Source of the DNA: Altererythrobacter sp. KTW20L
GTDB taxonomy: Bacteria > Pseudomonadota > Alphaproteobacteria > Sphingomonadales > Sphingomonadaceae
Direction: 5' to 3'
Assembly (NCBI RefSeq): GCF_023501975.1
Contig: NZ_JAMFLH010000012.1
Span: forward strand, 62,001 to 126,000
DNA length: 64,000 nt
Under the pieces are notes generated by a model. The model was given only the letters and a program-made list of their open reading frames with translations. It made no database searches and was not told the DNA's origin. The translations under genes were made by a program, and so were the position numbers. Position 1 is the stretch's first letter. The number at the start of each line of letters is the position of its first letter. Below, piece after piece: positions 33,078 to 41,257 of this stretch.

Positions 33078-35009
33078 CTAGCGGGTCCGCCCGGTCAGCT
33101 GGGCCGCTACAGCGTCCACCGCCACCTGGTTGATGTCGATGTCCACTTCGCTGCGCACTGCCGAGACGAATTGCGCGGTGTATTCCTCGGGGACGAACGG
33201 CAGGAGCTGGCTCGCCGTGGTGGCAACCAGGGGGTCGTCGGCTTCCACTTCTGGCGCGGTCACCTCGTTCAGGGCCAACAGGTACCAGGCCTCCGACTCG
33301 GGCGTTTCCAGCGTCTTGGTCGTGCCCGAAGCCATCGAGAAGAACAGGGCAACCGGGCGGGTGATCTGCCCGGTGCGCTCCACTTCGGCGCGGTTGAGGA
33401 CAAGCGCGGCCGGTGCGGGCAGGGAAACCTGCTCGGCGGCTACGGCCTGGGCCAGGGTTGACCCGGCGTCGATCCGGGCCAGGATCCGCTCGGCTGCTGC
33501 ACCGGCTGCCTTCATGCCTTCATCGCGGCGCCATGCCGTCACCACCTGGTCGCGGATTTCGGCCAGCGGCGCCACGGCAGAAGCGGTGATATCGGCTACG
33601 TCGAACACGATGAAGCTTTCGCCCGCCACAGCCTCGGCCAGCTGTGGTTCGCCCTCGTCCATTTCGAAGGCCACGGCTAGCACCGGGGCTATGGCTTCCG
33701 GGGCCGGCTCCGGCGTTCCGTAAACCTGTCCTGCGGCCGTGATCGGCCGGGTGGACAAAAGTTCCACGCCCAGCTCGCCCGCTACATCGGCAAGGCTGCG
33801 CCCTTCGGCGAACTGGTCCTCGATAGAGCCGATTGCCTCGCTCAGCGCTGCGCGGCGCAATTCGGCCCCGAGGGCCTCGGTAATCTCCGGGGTTGCCTGT
33901 GCCAGGGTGCGGGCAGGCTGGCGGTCAATGTTATCGACCCGCAACACATACCAGCCAAGGCCGCCCTGTGCGGGGGCGGTCACGGCGCCTTCATTGGCAG
34001 CGAAGGCAGCAGTGGCCACGGCCGCGCTCGCCTGGCGGCCAAGGTCGGCCTCGGTCGTTGCGGGAATATTGGTGGTAACCAGACCCTTGCTGCGGGCAGA
34101 GGCTTCCATGGTCATGCCGCCGCGCACTTCTTCCACGATAGCCTGTGCAGCCGCCTGGGTGGGGGCGACAAGCTGGGTAAAGCTGCGGCTTTCGCGCGCG
34201 GCATAAAGCTCGGCATCACGCTCGTACCGCTCGGCGATCTGGTCCGGCGTGGGGGTTGACCGGGCACCGAAGGCATCTTCACCGAACACGGCATAGCGCA
34301 CAACGCGGCGTTCAGGGCGGATATAGTCGTCGCGGTTGGCGTCGAAATAGGCCTGCAGCTGCGCGTTGCTTGGCGCGCCAGTTGGGGCAAACCTGCTGGC
34401 GAGCAGTTCCGCCACTTCACCCCGGCGGGTTTCGAGGCGCAGCCGGGTATAGCGTGCGGCAACCGACTGCGGCATGCGAGGGACAAGTTGCACAGGGCCA
34501 GCCATCTGGCGCGCAAACAGGCCCATGGCCAGATCGTCGCGGAACATGTCCTCACTGATACCCTGCTGGCGCAGGACGGCGCGGAACGCCTCGGTATCGA
34601 ATTCCCCGGTGATCGTCCGCATATTGGCCATGCCAACGATCTCGCTGTCCACCAGCCGGCTGCCCGCGCGCAGGCCGAAACGTTGGCCCAGGTCGGCCAG
34701 GGCAGTGCGGCTGATCATCTCCTCCAGCACATCGGCCAGACCGCCGTTGGCGATGAAGGCTTCCATCGTCAGCGTGGGATTCTGCTGGCGGACATTGTTA
34801 AGGACATCGCTGGTGCGGGACGACAGGTCGATCGCGTCGATCCGCGTATCCCCAACCACCGCTACCCGGTCGCCCCCGGCCACACCGCCGAAAGTACCGG
34901 TGTTGGCCACATCCGAGCTGGCAAAGGCGAAGGCGATCAGGCCAAGGAATGCCAGCGTGATGGCGACACCAACCTTCGACTGGAAGAATCTGCGGAAGAA
35001 CTGGATCAT
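33078..35009 (-). CDS. ppiD: PpiD/SurA-like peptidylprolyl isomerase
   Basis: Periplasmic folding protein anchored by one N-terminal transmembrane segment (KVGVAITLAFLGLIAFAF). 643 residues. After the anchor comes a SurA-type chaperone region (GTFGGVAG onwards) and a parvulin domain in the middle (about residues 260-370, with TNIPATTEADLGRQ). A second SurA/parvulin-like part follows. Its stop is 10 bases from the trpE CTG, and there is no trpE promoter evident, so trpE is likely expressed from the ppiD promoter. Sphingomonads often have this gene upstream of trp genes. Confidence 0.88.
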   Translation of the reverse strand: MIQFFRRFFQSKVGVAITLAFLGLIAFAFASSDVANTGTFGGVAGGDRVAVVGDTRIDAIDLSSRTSDVLNNVRQQNPTLTMEAFIANGGLADVLEEMISRTALADLGQRFGLRAGSRLVDSEIVGMANMRTITGEFDTEAFRAVLRQQGISEDMFRDDLAMGLFARQMAGPVQLVPRMPQSVAARYTRLRLETRRGEVAELLASRFAPTGAPSNAQLQAYFDANRDDYIRPERRVVRYAVFGEDAFGARSTPTPDQIAERYERDAELYAARESRSFTQLVAPTQAAAQAIVEEVRGGMTMEASARSKGLVTTNIPATTEADLGRQASAAVATAAFAANEGAVTAPAQGGLGWYVLRVDNIDRQPARTLAQATPEITEALGAELRRAALSEAIGSIEDQFAEGRSLADVAGELGVELLSTRPITAAGQVYGTPEPAPEAIAPVLAVAFEMDEGEPQLAEAVAGESFIVFDVADITASAVAPLAEIRDQVVTAWRRDEGMKAAGAAAERILARIDAGSTLAQAVAAEQVSLPAPAALVLNRAEVERTGQITRPVALFFSMASGTTKTLETPESEAWYLLALNEVTAPEVEADDPLVATTASQLLPFVPEEYTAQFVSAVRSEVDIDINQVAVDAVAAQLTGRTR

Positions 35010-35270
35010 GGTGAAGCGGGTTCTCGAAATAGGGGTGTGCCACTATGCCCGAAGAGGGCGCAGCCGCGGTTCAGGATGGCGTCAGCGACCGCGCTTTATC
35101 GCCCCTGCGGCGCGCCCGCAACAGGTGATGGCTGATTGTCGCTTCACCGGGGACCGGCGGCAAAAGCGGCTTTGACAAGCGGGACAGGGCGCTTTAGCGG
35201 GCAAGGACATTTCCGCGCTGCGCGGGATATCCCCCTCGCAATTCGTTTTTATTGGATGTTGTCAGGTAAC

Positions 35271-36035
35271 ATGATGGCCGTGCGCCCCTACATTGTCGGT
35301 AACTGGAAGATGCACGGAACCCGTGCGATGCTGTCGGAGGCGCGGGCGATCGACCGTGCGGCCGAACGGCTGATGAAGGTGGAAGTGGCCCTGGCGCCGC
35401 CCTTCACCCTGATCCACGCCACCCGCAAGGAAGCCGGCCTGATCGGCGTCGGCTCGCAGGATTGCCATGCTGCCGAAGGTGGCGCGCATACCGGTGATAT
35501 CTCTGCCGCGATGCTCAAGGATTCGGGCGCCGGTTTCGTGATTGTCGGCCACTCGGAACGCCGCGCCGACCACGGCGAGAAGGATGCCGATGTCAGGGCC
35601 AAGGCCGAATCGGTCCTGGCTGTCGGCATGAGCGTGATCGTCTGCGTGGGCGAGACCGAGGAACAGCGCGATGCGGGCAAGGCTGAAAGCGTTGTCGCCC
35701 GCCAGCTCAAGGGCTCGCTGCCTGCTGGTGACGGCGCTGCCGAAAAGCTGACCGTAGCTTACGAGCCGGTCTGGGCCATCGGCACCGGCCGCACCCCCAC
35801 GGTGGACGATGTCAGTGCGATGCACCGTTCGATCCGCCAGGTGCTGGTGGACCTGTTCGGCGACGAAGCCGGTGCCAAAGTGCGCATCCTCTATGGCGGT
35901 TCGGTCAAGGCCGAAAACGCTGCCGAGCTGCTCGCGGCCGACGATGTGGGCGGGGCGCTGGTAGGCGGAGCGAGTCTTACCGCTGAAGCCTTCCTCGGCA
36001 TCATCGCCGTGGCAGCGGAGATGCAGGAAAACTGA
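35271..36035 (+). CDS. tpiA: Triosephosphate isomerase
   Basis: Glycolysis and gluconeogenesis, 254 residues. The catalytic Lys is in VGNWKMHG, the His in VGHSERR, the Glu in AYEPVWAIGTG and the phosphate loop in LYGGSVKAEN. ATG at 35271 or 35274 (AACATGATGGCC). The longer frame to 35136 runs into non-homologous residues. Divergent from ppiD over about 260 bases that hold both promoters, though none is clear by eye. Confidence 0.97.
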   Translation: MMAVRPYIVGNWKMHGTRAMLSEARAIDRAAERLMKVEVALAPPFTLIHATRKEAGLIGVGSQDCHAAEGGAHTGDISAAMLKDSGAGFVIVGHSERRADHGEKDADVRAKAESVLAVGMSVIVCVGETEEQRDAGKAESVVARQLKGSLPAGDGAAEKLTVAYEPVWAIGTGRTPTVDDVSAMHRSIRQVLVDLFGDEAGAKVRILYGGSVKAENAAELLAADDVGGALVGGASLTAEAFLGIIAVAAEMQEN

Positions 36036-36119
36036 TCGGCCTTGCGCAAACCCGGGGCAACCTTGCCTCGGGCGCGCGCAGTCCCTAGATAGTCGCTTCA
36101 ATTTGCCGGATAATACCAC

Positions 36120-36488
36120 ATGAGCCTTTTCCTCTTCCTGACCGTCGTCCAGGCCATCGTCGCTTTTGCGCTGGTGGTCGTCGTGCTGATGCAGCGCTCG
36201 GAAGGTGGCGGACTGGGAATTGGTGGTGGCGGCAGCCCTGGCGGCCTGATGTCCGCACGCGGCGCGGCGGATTTCTTGACCCGCACCACAAAGTGGCTCG
36301 CCGTCCTGTTCGTCGGCCTGTCGATTGCCCTGGCCGCCGTGGCAATCGGGGCAACGTCCGGCCGGTCGATCGATGACAGCCTCGATCGCACGGTCGTTCC
36401 GGCATCGCAGCCGGTCGAAGGTGTCGGCGCTGCTCCGGCAGAACAGGCCCCGGCCGATGATGGCGCGCTGAGCGGCGTAGCCGAGTAA
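36120..36488 (+). CDS. secG: Preprotein translocase subunit SecG
   Basis: Small subunit of the SecYEG export channel, 122 residues. The first transmembrane segment is near the start; MQRSEGGGLGIGGGG is the characteristic Gly-rich loop, followed by GGLMSARGAADFLTRTT and a second hydrophobic segment. The tail (VEGVGAAPAEQAP) is Ala/Pro-rich and typical of alphaproteobacteria. Located between tpiA and pyrG, a usual arrangement. Confidence 0.95.
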   Translation: MSLFLFLTVVQAIVAFALVVVVLMQRSEGGGLGIGGGGSPGGLMSARGAADFLTRTTKWLAVLFVGLSIALAAVAIGATSGRSIDDSLDRTVVPASQPVEGVGAAPAEQAPADDGALSGVAE

Positions 36489-36507
36489 CTCCACCCATAA
36501 ATTCCGC

Positions 36508-36532
36508 AGTCCGATCCTGCCGCGATGCGGGA
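36508..36532 (+). repeat. Hairpin after secG
   Basis: The region around 36510-36531 can form a stem of GATCCTGC with GCGGGATC (one T-G wobble), loop about 6 bases. It lies 20 to 40 bases after the secG stop and may terminate transcription, although no T tract follows. Confidence 0.4.
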
Positions 36533-36559
36533 TCGGTGGATCAATCGTGAATATCGGCA

Positions 36560-36579
36560 ATTCGTGGCTTGCCACGAAT
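36560..36579 (+). promoter_or_regulatory. Perfect palindrome in the pyrG leader
   Basis: ATTCGTGGC and GCCACGAAT, 9 bases each, separated by TT, ending 28 bases upstream of the pyrG start. The near-zero spacing makes an operator or a compact hairpin in the leader both possible. Function unknown. Confidence 0.5.
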
Positions 36580-36607
36580 CCGGTTTGGACCCTACGGCTC
36601 TAATCCC

Positions 36608-38248
36608 ATGGCGCGGTACATATTCATCACCGGCGGCGTGGTCTCATCGCTTGGCAAGGGACTGATGGCAGCGAGCCTCGCTGCCCTCCTCCAGGCGCGT
36701 GGCTACAAAGTCCGCATCCGGAAGTTCGATCCCTATCTCAATGTCGATCCCGGCACGATGAGTCCGTACCAGCACGGCGAGGTCTATGTGACCGACGACG
36801 GTGCCGAGACCGACCTCGACCTGGGCCATTACGAACGCTTCACCGGCGTATCCGCGCGGCAGAGCGACAACATCACCTCGGGCCGGGTTTATCGCGACAT
36901 CATCACGCGTGAGCGCCGCGGGGATTACCTCGGCGCCACGGTCCAGGTGATCCCGCACGTGACCGATGCAATCAAGCAGTTCGCGCTGGACGACCAGGGC
37001 GACCACGATTTCATCCTGTGCGAGATAGGCGGAACGGTCGGCGATATCGAGAGCTTGCCGTTCATCGAAGCGATCCGCCAGTTGCGCAACGACTTGCCGG
37101 CCGACCACTCCTGCCTGATCCACGTCACGCTAGTGCCCTACATTAGCGCAGCGGGTGAGCTGAAGACCAAGCCCACGCAGCACTCGGTGCGCGAACTGAC
37201 CAGCCTTGGCGTGCAGCCCAACCTGCTCTTGTGTCGCTGCGAACATCCCTTGCCCGAGACCGAGCGCGCCAAGATCGCGCTGTTCTGCAACGTGCGCAAG
37301 GAAGCGGTGATCCAGGCGCTTGATGCCTCCAGCATCTATGCCGTACCGCTGCAATATCACGGCGAGGGTCTCGATGCCGAGGTGCTGCGCCATTTCGGCA
37401 TGCTCGACCAGTCGCGCGCGCCCGACCTGTCGGTATGGGACGACATCACCGATCGCTACGAGAACCCCGAGGGCGAAGTGACAATCGGTGTTGTCGGCAA
37501 ATATGTCGGCCTGCTCGACGCCTACAAGAGCCTGAACGAGGCGCTGGTCCACGGCGGCATGGCCAACCGGGTCAAGGTGCGGATCCGCTGGATCGACGCC
37601 GAGATATTCGAGTTGCCGGATAACGACATCGCCGCCCATCTAGAACCGATGCACGGGATACTGGTGCCTGGCGGCTTCGGCACGCGCGGATCGGAAGGCA
37701 AGATCGCCAGTGTCCGGTTCGCGCGGGAACGCGGGGTACCGTTCTTCGGCATTTGCCTCGGTATGCAGATGGCCTGCATCGAAGGGGCGCGCAACACGGC
37801 AGGCATTGCCGACGCCTCCTCGACCGAATTTGGCGCGACGAACGAGCCGGTGGTTGGCATCATCACCGAATGGATGAGCGCTGAAGGCTTGCAGCAGCGG
37901 TCGGCCGATACCGACCTTGGAGGCACGATGCGGCTCGGCGCCTACGACGCGGTGCTGTCGGGCAACAGCCATGTCTCGCAGATCTACGGCGGGGCGACGC
38001 TGATTTCCGAACGTCACCGCCATCGCTACGAGGTCAATTCGGCCTACAAGGAGCCGCTCGAACAGGGCGGCCTGGTATTCTCCGGGATGTCACCCGATGG
38101 TCTGCTGCCCGAGATTGTCGAGCGGCCTGATCATCCCTGGTTCGTCGGTGTGCAGTTCCATCCGGAATTGAAGAGCAAGCCGTTCGATCCGCATCCGCTA
38201 TTCGCCGGTTTCATCGCTGCTGCCGTGAAGCAGTCACGCCTCGTCTGA
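36608..38248 (+). CDS. pyrG: CTP synthase
   Basis: Converts UTP to CTP with glutamine. 546 residues from the ATG at 36608. The N-terminal synthetase domain shows [16 protein letters not shown] and the C-terminal glutamine amidotransferase domain has the catalytic Cys in [12 protein letters not shown] and the His/Glu pair in VQFHPELKS. The frame's upstream 39 bases run into the palindrome and are not needed. Follows secG, transcribed in the same direction. Confidence 0.98.
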   Translation: MARYIFITGGVVSSLGKGLMAASLAALLQARGYKVRIRKFDPYLNVDPGTMSPYQHGEVYVTDDGAETDLDLGHYERFTGVSARQSDNITSGRVYRDIITRERRGDYLGATVQVIPHVTDAIKQFALDDQGDHDFILCEIGGTVGDIESLPFIEAIRQLRNDLPADHSCLIHVTLVPYISAAGELKTKPTQHSVRELTSLGVQPNLLLCRCEHPLPETERAKIALFCNVRKEAVIQALDASSIYAVPLQYHGEGLDAEVLRHFGMLDQSRAPDLSVWDDITDRYENPEGEVTIGVVGKYVGLLDAYKSLNEALVHGGMANRVKVRIRWIDAEIFELPDNDIAAHLEPMHGILVPGGFGTRGSEGKIASVRFARERGVPFFGICLGMQMACIEGARNTAGIADASSTEFGATNEPVVGIITEWMSAEGLQQRSADTDLGGTMRLGAYDAVLSGNSHVSQIYGGATLISERHRHRYEVNSAYKEPLEQGGLVFSGMSPDGLLPEIVERPDHPWFVGVQFHPELKSKPFDPHPLFAGFIAAAVKQSRLV

Positions 38249-38454
38249 CTGGTTTGGGTGCGGCTCGTACCGTTGGTTAATATGGGCCCTAAAGCGTAGG
38301 AAAAATCCCTTGCTTTCCCGACGGCGCTCCGACTAACGATGATGTAAGTTAAGGTGCGGCGACGCTGTCATTCCACCCAGGACTTGTCGGGACTGGTAGC
38401 CCTTCTCTGCGACCCGAAGGGCCGTCATCCAGGCTTGTCGGCGCTCTGCGTCGA

Positions 38455-38484
38455 GGGGACGGCACCGGCAACGGTGCCGTCCCC
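38455..38484. terminator. Strong hairpin between pyrG and hsp20
   Basis: GGGGACGGCACC and its perfect complement GGTGCCGTCCCC, 12 base pairs, loop GGCAAC. It lies 25 bases past the hsp20 stop (minus strand) and about 200 bases past pyrG. There is no clear T tract on either side, so it is a probable terminator or RNA-stabilising element. Confidence 0.55.
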
Positions 38485-38509
38485 ATTAACGCCCGTGCCT
38501 GGTGCAGGC

Positions 38510-38986
38510 TCAAGCCGCGTCGGCCGATTTCTCGTCAGCCTCGTCCTTCACCACTTCCAGCTTGGTCTGGCCGCCAATGGCAATCTTGCGCGGCTTCATG
38601 GCTTCGGGCACTTCGCGCACCAGGTCGATCACAAGCAGGCCATCGGCAAGGTCTGCGTTCTGTACGCGAACATAGTCGGCCAGTTCGAAGCGCCGTTCGA
38701 AGCCGCGGTTGGCGATGCCCACGTGGAGCAGCTCGCCATCGGCTTCCTCGTCGCGCTTGCGGCCCTGGACGACCAGCATGTTGGCCTGGGCGGTGATATC
38801 GAGATCGCCTGCGCGGAACCCCGCCACGGCCAGCGTGATGCGGTATTCGTCGGCGCTGCGTCGCTCGATATTGAAGGGGGGGTAGTTGTCGCCGGCCTGG
38901 CCGCGGGCCTGCTTTTCCAGCAGGTCGAACAACCGGTCAAAGCCCACGGTGGAGCGGCGATAAGGGGTAAGGTCAACTCGGTTCAT
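38510..38986 (-). CDS. Small heat-shock protein (Hsp20/alpha-crystallin)
   Basis: 158 residues. The alpha-crystallin domain runs about 40-130, with TPYRRSTVGFDRLFDLLE at the N-terminus and the ITAQANMLVVQGRK and GELLHVGIANRGFERRFELADYV strands, and a short acidic C-terminal tail (EVVKDEADEKSADAA). Holdase chaperone. The upstream region carries a promoter-like element and a ROSE-like hairpin that covers the Shine-Dalgarno, so translation is probably temperature controlled. Confidence 0.94.
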   Translation of the reverse strand: MNRVDLTPYRRSTVGFDRLFDLLEKQARGQAGDNYPPFNIERRSADEYRITLAVAGFRAGDLDITAQANMLVVQGRKRDEEADGELLHVGIANRGFERRFELADYVRVQNADLADGLLVIDLVREVPEAMKPRKIAIGGQTKLEVVKDEADEKSADAA

Positions 38987-38992
38987 GTCTCA

Positions 38993-39015
38993 CAAATCCT
39001 CATTTGAGCAATTTG
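38993..39015 (-). promoter_or_regulatory. ROSE-like RNA thermometer hairpin over hsp20 Shine-Dalgarno
   Basis: Read on the minus strand, CAAATUGCUC pairs with GAGGAUUUG across loop AAAU. The 5' arm contains the UUGCU pattern of ROSE elements, with the central G unpaired (bulged) opposite the AGGA Shine-Dalgarno (39000-38997), 10 bases before the ATG. A G bulge in a U-Y-GCU strand facing AGGA is diagnostic of ROSE elements described in alphaproteobacterial small heat-shock genes. Pairing was worked out by hand; the additional upstream hairpins expected in a full ROSE element are only partly clear. Confidence 0.7.
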
Positions 39016-39057
39016 ACACCTGGCCGGGCCCAATTCTGGCGCCCCGCCGTTGACCTG

Positions 39058-39081
39058 TTGCACCTCGTGCAGCAGGTGCAA
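39058..39081. repeat. Dyad in the hsp20-grxC intergenic region
   Basis: TTGCACCT and AGGTGCAA, 8 bases each, perfect, separated by CGTGCAGC. It begins next to the probable hsp20 transcription start and could be the first hairpin of the leader or an operator serving either divergent gene. Confidence 0.45.
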
Positions 39082-39083
39082 TT

Positions 39084-39112
39084 CAGATAGGTTGTCGGCT
39101 TGCCCTGTCAAG
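39084..39112 (-). promoter_or_regulatory. Probable heat-shock promoter of hsp20
   Basis: On the minus strand CTTGAC (39112-39107) and CCTATCTG (39091-39084); with CTTG as the -35 core the spacing is 17 bases, matching the RpoH pattern CTTG-N17-CCTATnT-like. The same region could also be read as TTGACA-N16-TATCTG for the vegetative sigma factor. Start of transcription would be near 39077. Confidence 0.6.
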
Positions 39113-39159
39113 GTTTGGCAATTTGGCTACAAGTCATTAAAAAAGAAGGATTTCTACAC

Positions 39160-39423
39160 GTGAGCACTGCGAAAGTCGAAATCTACACCAAGATGTTCTG
39201 CGGCTATTGCACCCGCGCCAAGAGCCTGTTGGACGCAAAGGGCGTGGATTATACCGAATTCGACATCACCATGGGGGGGCCGGACAAGCGCGAGATGCTT
39301 GAACGCAAGCCCGATGCGCGCACCGTGCCGCAGATCTTCATCAACGACCAGGCGATAGGCGGGTCGGACGATCTTGCCCGGCTCGAGCGCGAAGGCAAAC
39401 TCGACGCTTTGCTCGGCCTCTAG
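39160..39423 (+). CDS. grxC: Glutaredoxin 3
   Basis: Glutathione-dependent thiol-disulphide oxidoreductase, 87 residues. Active site CGYC (MFCGYCTRAK), then TVPQIFIND and IGGSDDLARLE. GTG start at 39160 with AGAAGGA upstream at good spacing; the frame's ATG at 39100 would add residues unlike the family. Its stop overlaps the GTG of the next gene. Confidence 0.95.
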   Translation: MSTAKVEIYTKMFCGYCTRAKSLLDAKGVDYTEFDITMGGPDKREMLERKPDARTVPQIFINDQAIGGSDDLARLEREGKLDALLGL

Positions 39424-40259
39424 TGGCAACAATGCGCATCGCCGTTCTTCAGATGACCAGCGGGATCGATCCCGCCGCCAATGCCGCGACCATCGTGGAT
39501 GCCGTGGCGCGGGCGGGGGAGGGCGGGGCGCAGGTGCTGTTCACACCCGAGACGAGCGGCTTGCTCGATCGCGACCGGACGCGCGGGGCCAGGCATATCG
39601 TTCTGCCCGAGGATAGTCCCGTGCTCGCCGCCACGCGCGAGGCGGCGGCGCGTCATGGCGTGGCCGTGGCGCTCGGGTCGCTGGCCGTGGCGCGGGAGGA
39701 CGGGCGATGGGCCAACCGCAGCTTAATGATCGGGACAGATGGCTCAGTGCTGGCTACCTACGACAAGATCCACATGTTCGACGTTGCACTGGAGAATGGA
39801 GAGAGCTGGCGCGAAAGCGCGGCCTATGCTCCTGGTGACCAGGTGGTGGCTGTGGACCTCCCGGGGTTCGGCAGGCTGGGACTTGCCATCTGCTACGACA
39901 TCCGTTTTCCAGCTCTTTTTGAGGAGCTTGGCCGCCTTTCCTGCGATGTTATCGCTATTCCCGCCGCCTTCACGCGACCGACCGGAGCAGCCCATTGGCA
40001 CCTGTTGCAGCGCGCCCGCGCGGTAGAGGCCAGCGCCTATGTCGTGGCCGCGGCGCAGGTCGGGCGGCACGAGGACGGACGCGAGACCTATGGCCACTCA
40101 CTGGTAGTCGATCCCTGGGGTGAAGTGCTGCTCGACATGGGCGGCGACGAGCCGGGGCTGGGCTTTGCCGAACTCGAAATGGAGCGCATTGCGGCCGTTC
40201 GCCGCCAGTTGCCCAGCCTTGCCAACCGCCGCGAAGTGCCTAAGTCGGCGCGATCATGA
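39423..40259 (+). CDS. Nitrilase/carbon-nitrogen hydrolase family protein
   Basis: 278 residues. The catalytic Glu is in FTPETSG (nitrilase pattern), the Lys in YDKIHMFDV and the Cys in GLAICYDIRFP, giving the Glu-Lys-Cys triad. It resembles the Nit2-like omega-amidase/deaminated-glutathione amidase branch, often beside glutaredoxin in alphaproteobacteria, but the substrate is not shown by the sequence. GTG start at 39423 overlapping the grxC stop; the ATG at 39432 is an alternative. Confidence 0.9.
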   Translation: MATMRIAVLQMTSGIDPAANAATIVDAVARAGEGGAQVLFTPETSGLLDRDRTRGARHIVLPEDSPVLAATREAAARHGVAVALGSLAVAREDGRWANRSLMIGTDGSVLATYDKIHMFDVALENGESWRESAAYAPGDQVVAVDLPGFGRLGLAICYDIRFPALFEELGRLSCDVIAIPAAFTRPTGAAHWHLLQRARAVEASAYVVAAAQVGRHEDGRETYGHSLVVDPWGEVLLDMGGDEPGLGFAELEMERIAAVRRQLPSLANRREVPKSARS

Positions 40260-40735
40260 TTGTGTTCGATCTCGCCTGCGCCAATGGACACCGCTTCGAA
40301 GGCTGGTTTGCCTCGTCGGAGGACTTTGCGCAGCAGAAGGATCGCGACCTCGTCGCCTGTCCGCAGTGCGATTGCATCGATGTGGAAAAGGCGCCCATGG
40401 CACCGGCCGTGCCACGCAAGGGTAACCGTTCGGTCGAACGCCCCTTGGCTGCCCGGCAAGCACCGCCGGTCCAGGGTGTCAGCAATGCCCCGATGCCACC
40501 CGAAGTTGCCCAGGCCCTGGCCAAGCTTGCCGAGGTCCAGGCCCGCGCCCTGAAGGACAGCACCTGGGTCGGCAAGAAATTCGCCGACGATGCGCGGGCC
40601 ATGCATTACGGCGAGCAGGATGCCGCTCCGATCCACGGCGAAGCGACACCAGCCGAGGCCCAGCGCCTGCTCGACGAAGGCATCGAGATCGCCCCGCTGC
40701 CGTTCCCCGTCGCCCCGCCCAAGGCGCTCAACTGA
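40256..40735 (+). CDS. DUF1178 family protein
   Basis: 159 residues. The N-terminus IVFDLACANGHRFEGWFAS and ACPQCDC form a zinc-ribbon-like pair of Cys motifs; the middle is Pro/Ala-rich and the C-terminus contains KKFADDARAMHYGE, as in DUF1178 proteins. Function unknown. It overlaps the preceding hydrolase by 4 bases, so grxC, hydrolase and this gene form a unit. Confidence 0.88.
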   Translation: MIVFDLACANGHRFEGWFASSEDFAQQKDRDLVACPQCDCIDVEKAPMAPAVPRKGNRSVERPLAARQAPPVQGVSNAPMPPEVAQALAKLAEVQARALKDSTWVGKKFADDARAMHYGEQDAAPIHGEATPAEAQRLLDEGIEIAPLPFPVAPPKALN

Positions 40736-40787
40736 TCGCCGCGAGGCAGTTGCGCCCGCCAAGCCGTCCGACTAAAGCCACCGGCGC

Positions 40788-40864
40788 GCACCCGTAGCTC
40801 AGCAGGATAGAGCATCGGATTCCTAATCCGGGGGCCACAGGTTCGAATCCTGTCGGGTGCACCA
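40788..40864 (+). tRNA. tRNA-Arg (CCU)
   Basis: A 77-base tRNA with CCA encoded. Acceptor arms GCACCCG and CGGGTGC pair fully. The anticodon loop reads TTCCTAA, so the anticodon is CCT, decoding AGG (Arg). The T loop is GGTTCGAATCC. It is a candidate integration target; see the recombinase remnant that follows. Confidence 0.95.
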
Positions 40865-40978
40865 CTGCCGAACAGATGCGAGAACTGCAGGTGATGCGTC
40901 GCTGGGCCTATCGACGGCGCTCCCTGACAGATGGCTTTCGATCGGCTGACACTCTTCATCATCTTCCCTTACGGCCAC

Positions 40979-41236
40979 CTAAGTGAGCAGGAGCCGTGCG
41001 TAGAACTGAGGCAGGTCAGGTGAGCCATTCTGGAGTCGATCACGCAGCACAACAGCGAGCAGTTCCACCTTCAACGTGGTGATGACCGACTGGCGCTGGC
41101 TGAGGACAGAAGTTTCAGCGCCCAATTCGTCGCGACGAAACCTCAGACTGACCATGCGCTTGCGAAGGTTGGCGTCGGTGGTATCCATCAGGCCCTCGAG
41201 AATTGCGCGCTTCTGCCGCAATCTGTCCCTACTCAA
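40979..41236 (-). pseudogene. Serine recombinase C-terminal remnant
   Basis: An 85-residue open stretch whose spacing and content match the end of large serine recombinases: ILEGLMDTTDANLRKRM, then SLRFRRDELGAE and, near the end, RDRLQNGSPDLPQFYARLLL. The catalytic N-terminal resolvase domain is missing. In the reading direction the frame continues from the stop of the neighbouring antiporter gene, so it has no start of its own. I read it as a decayed recombinase end left at a tRNA-linked insertion site. Confidence 0.65.
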
Positions 41237-41257
41237 CCCCGATGTAGAACAGTTGCT

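Noticed and set aside
38249-38509. Possible small RNA or tRNA-like sequence after pyrG
   Set aside because: Only the strong hairpin at 38455-38484 could be supported; no tRNA fold or promoter evident.
39058-39081. Candidate CIRCE element for HrcA
   Set aside because: The arms TTGCACCT/AGGTGCAA do not match the CIRCE consensus TTAGCACTC-N9-GAGTGCTAA.
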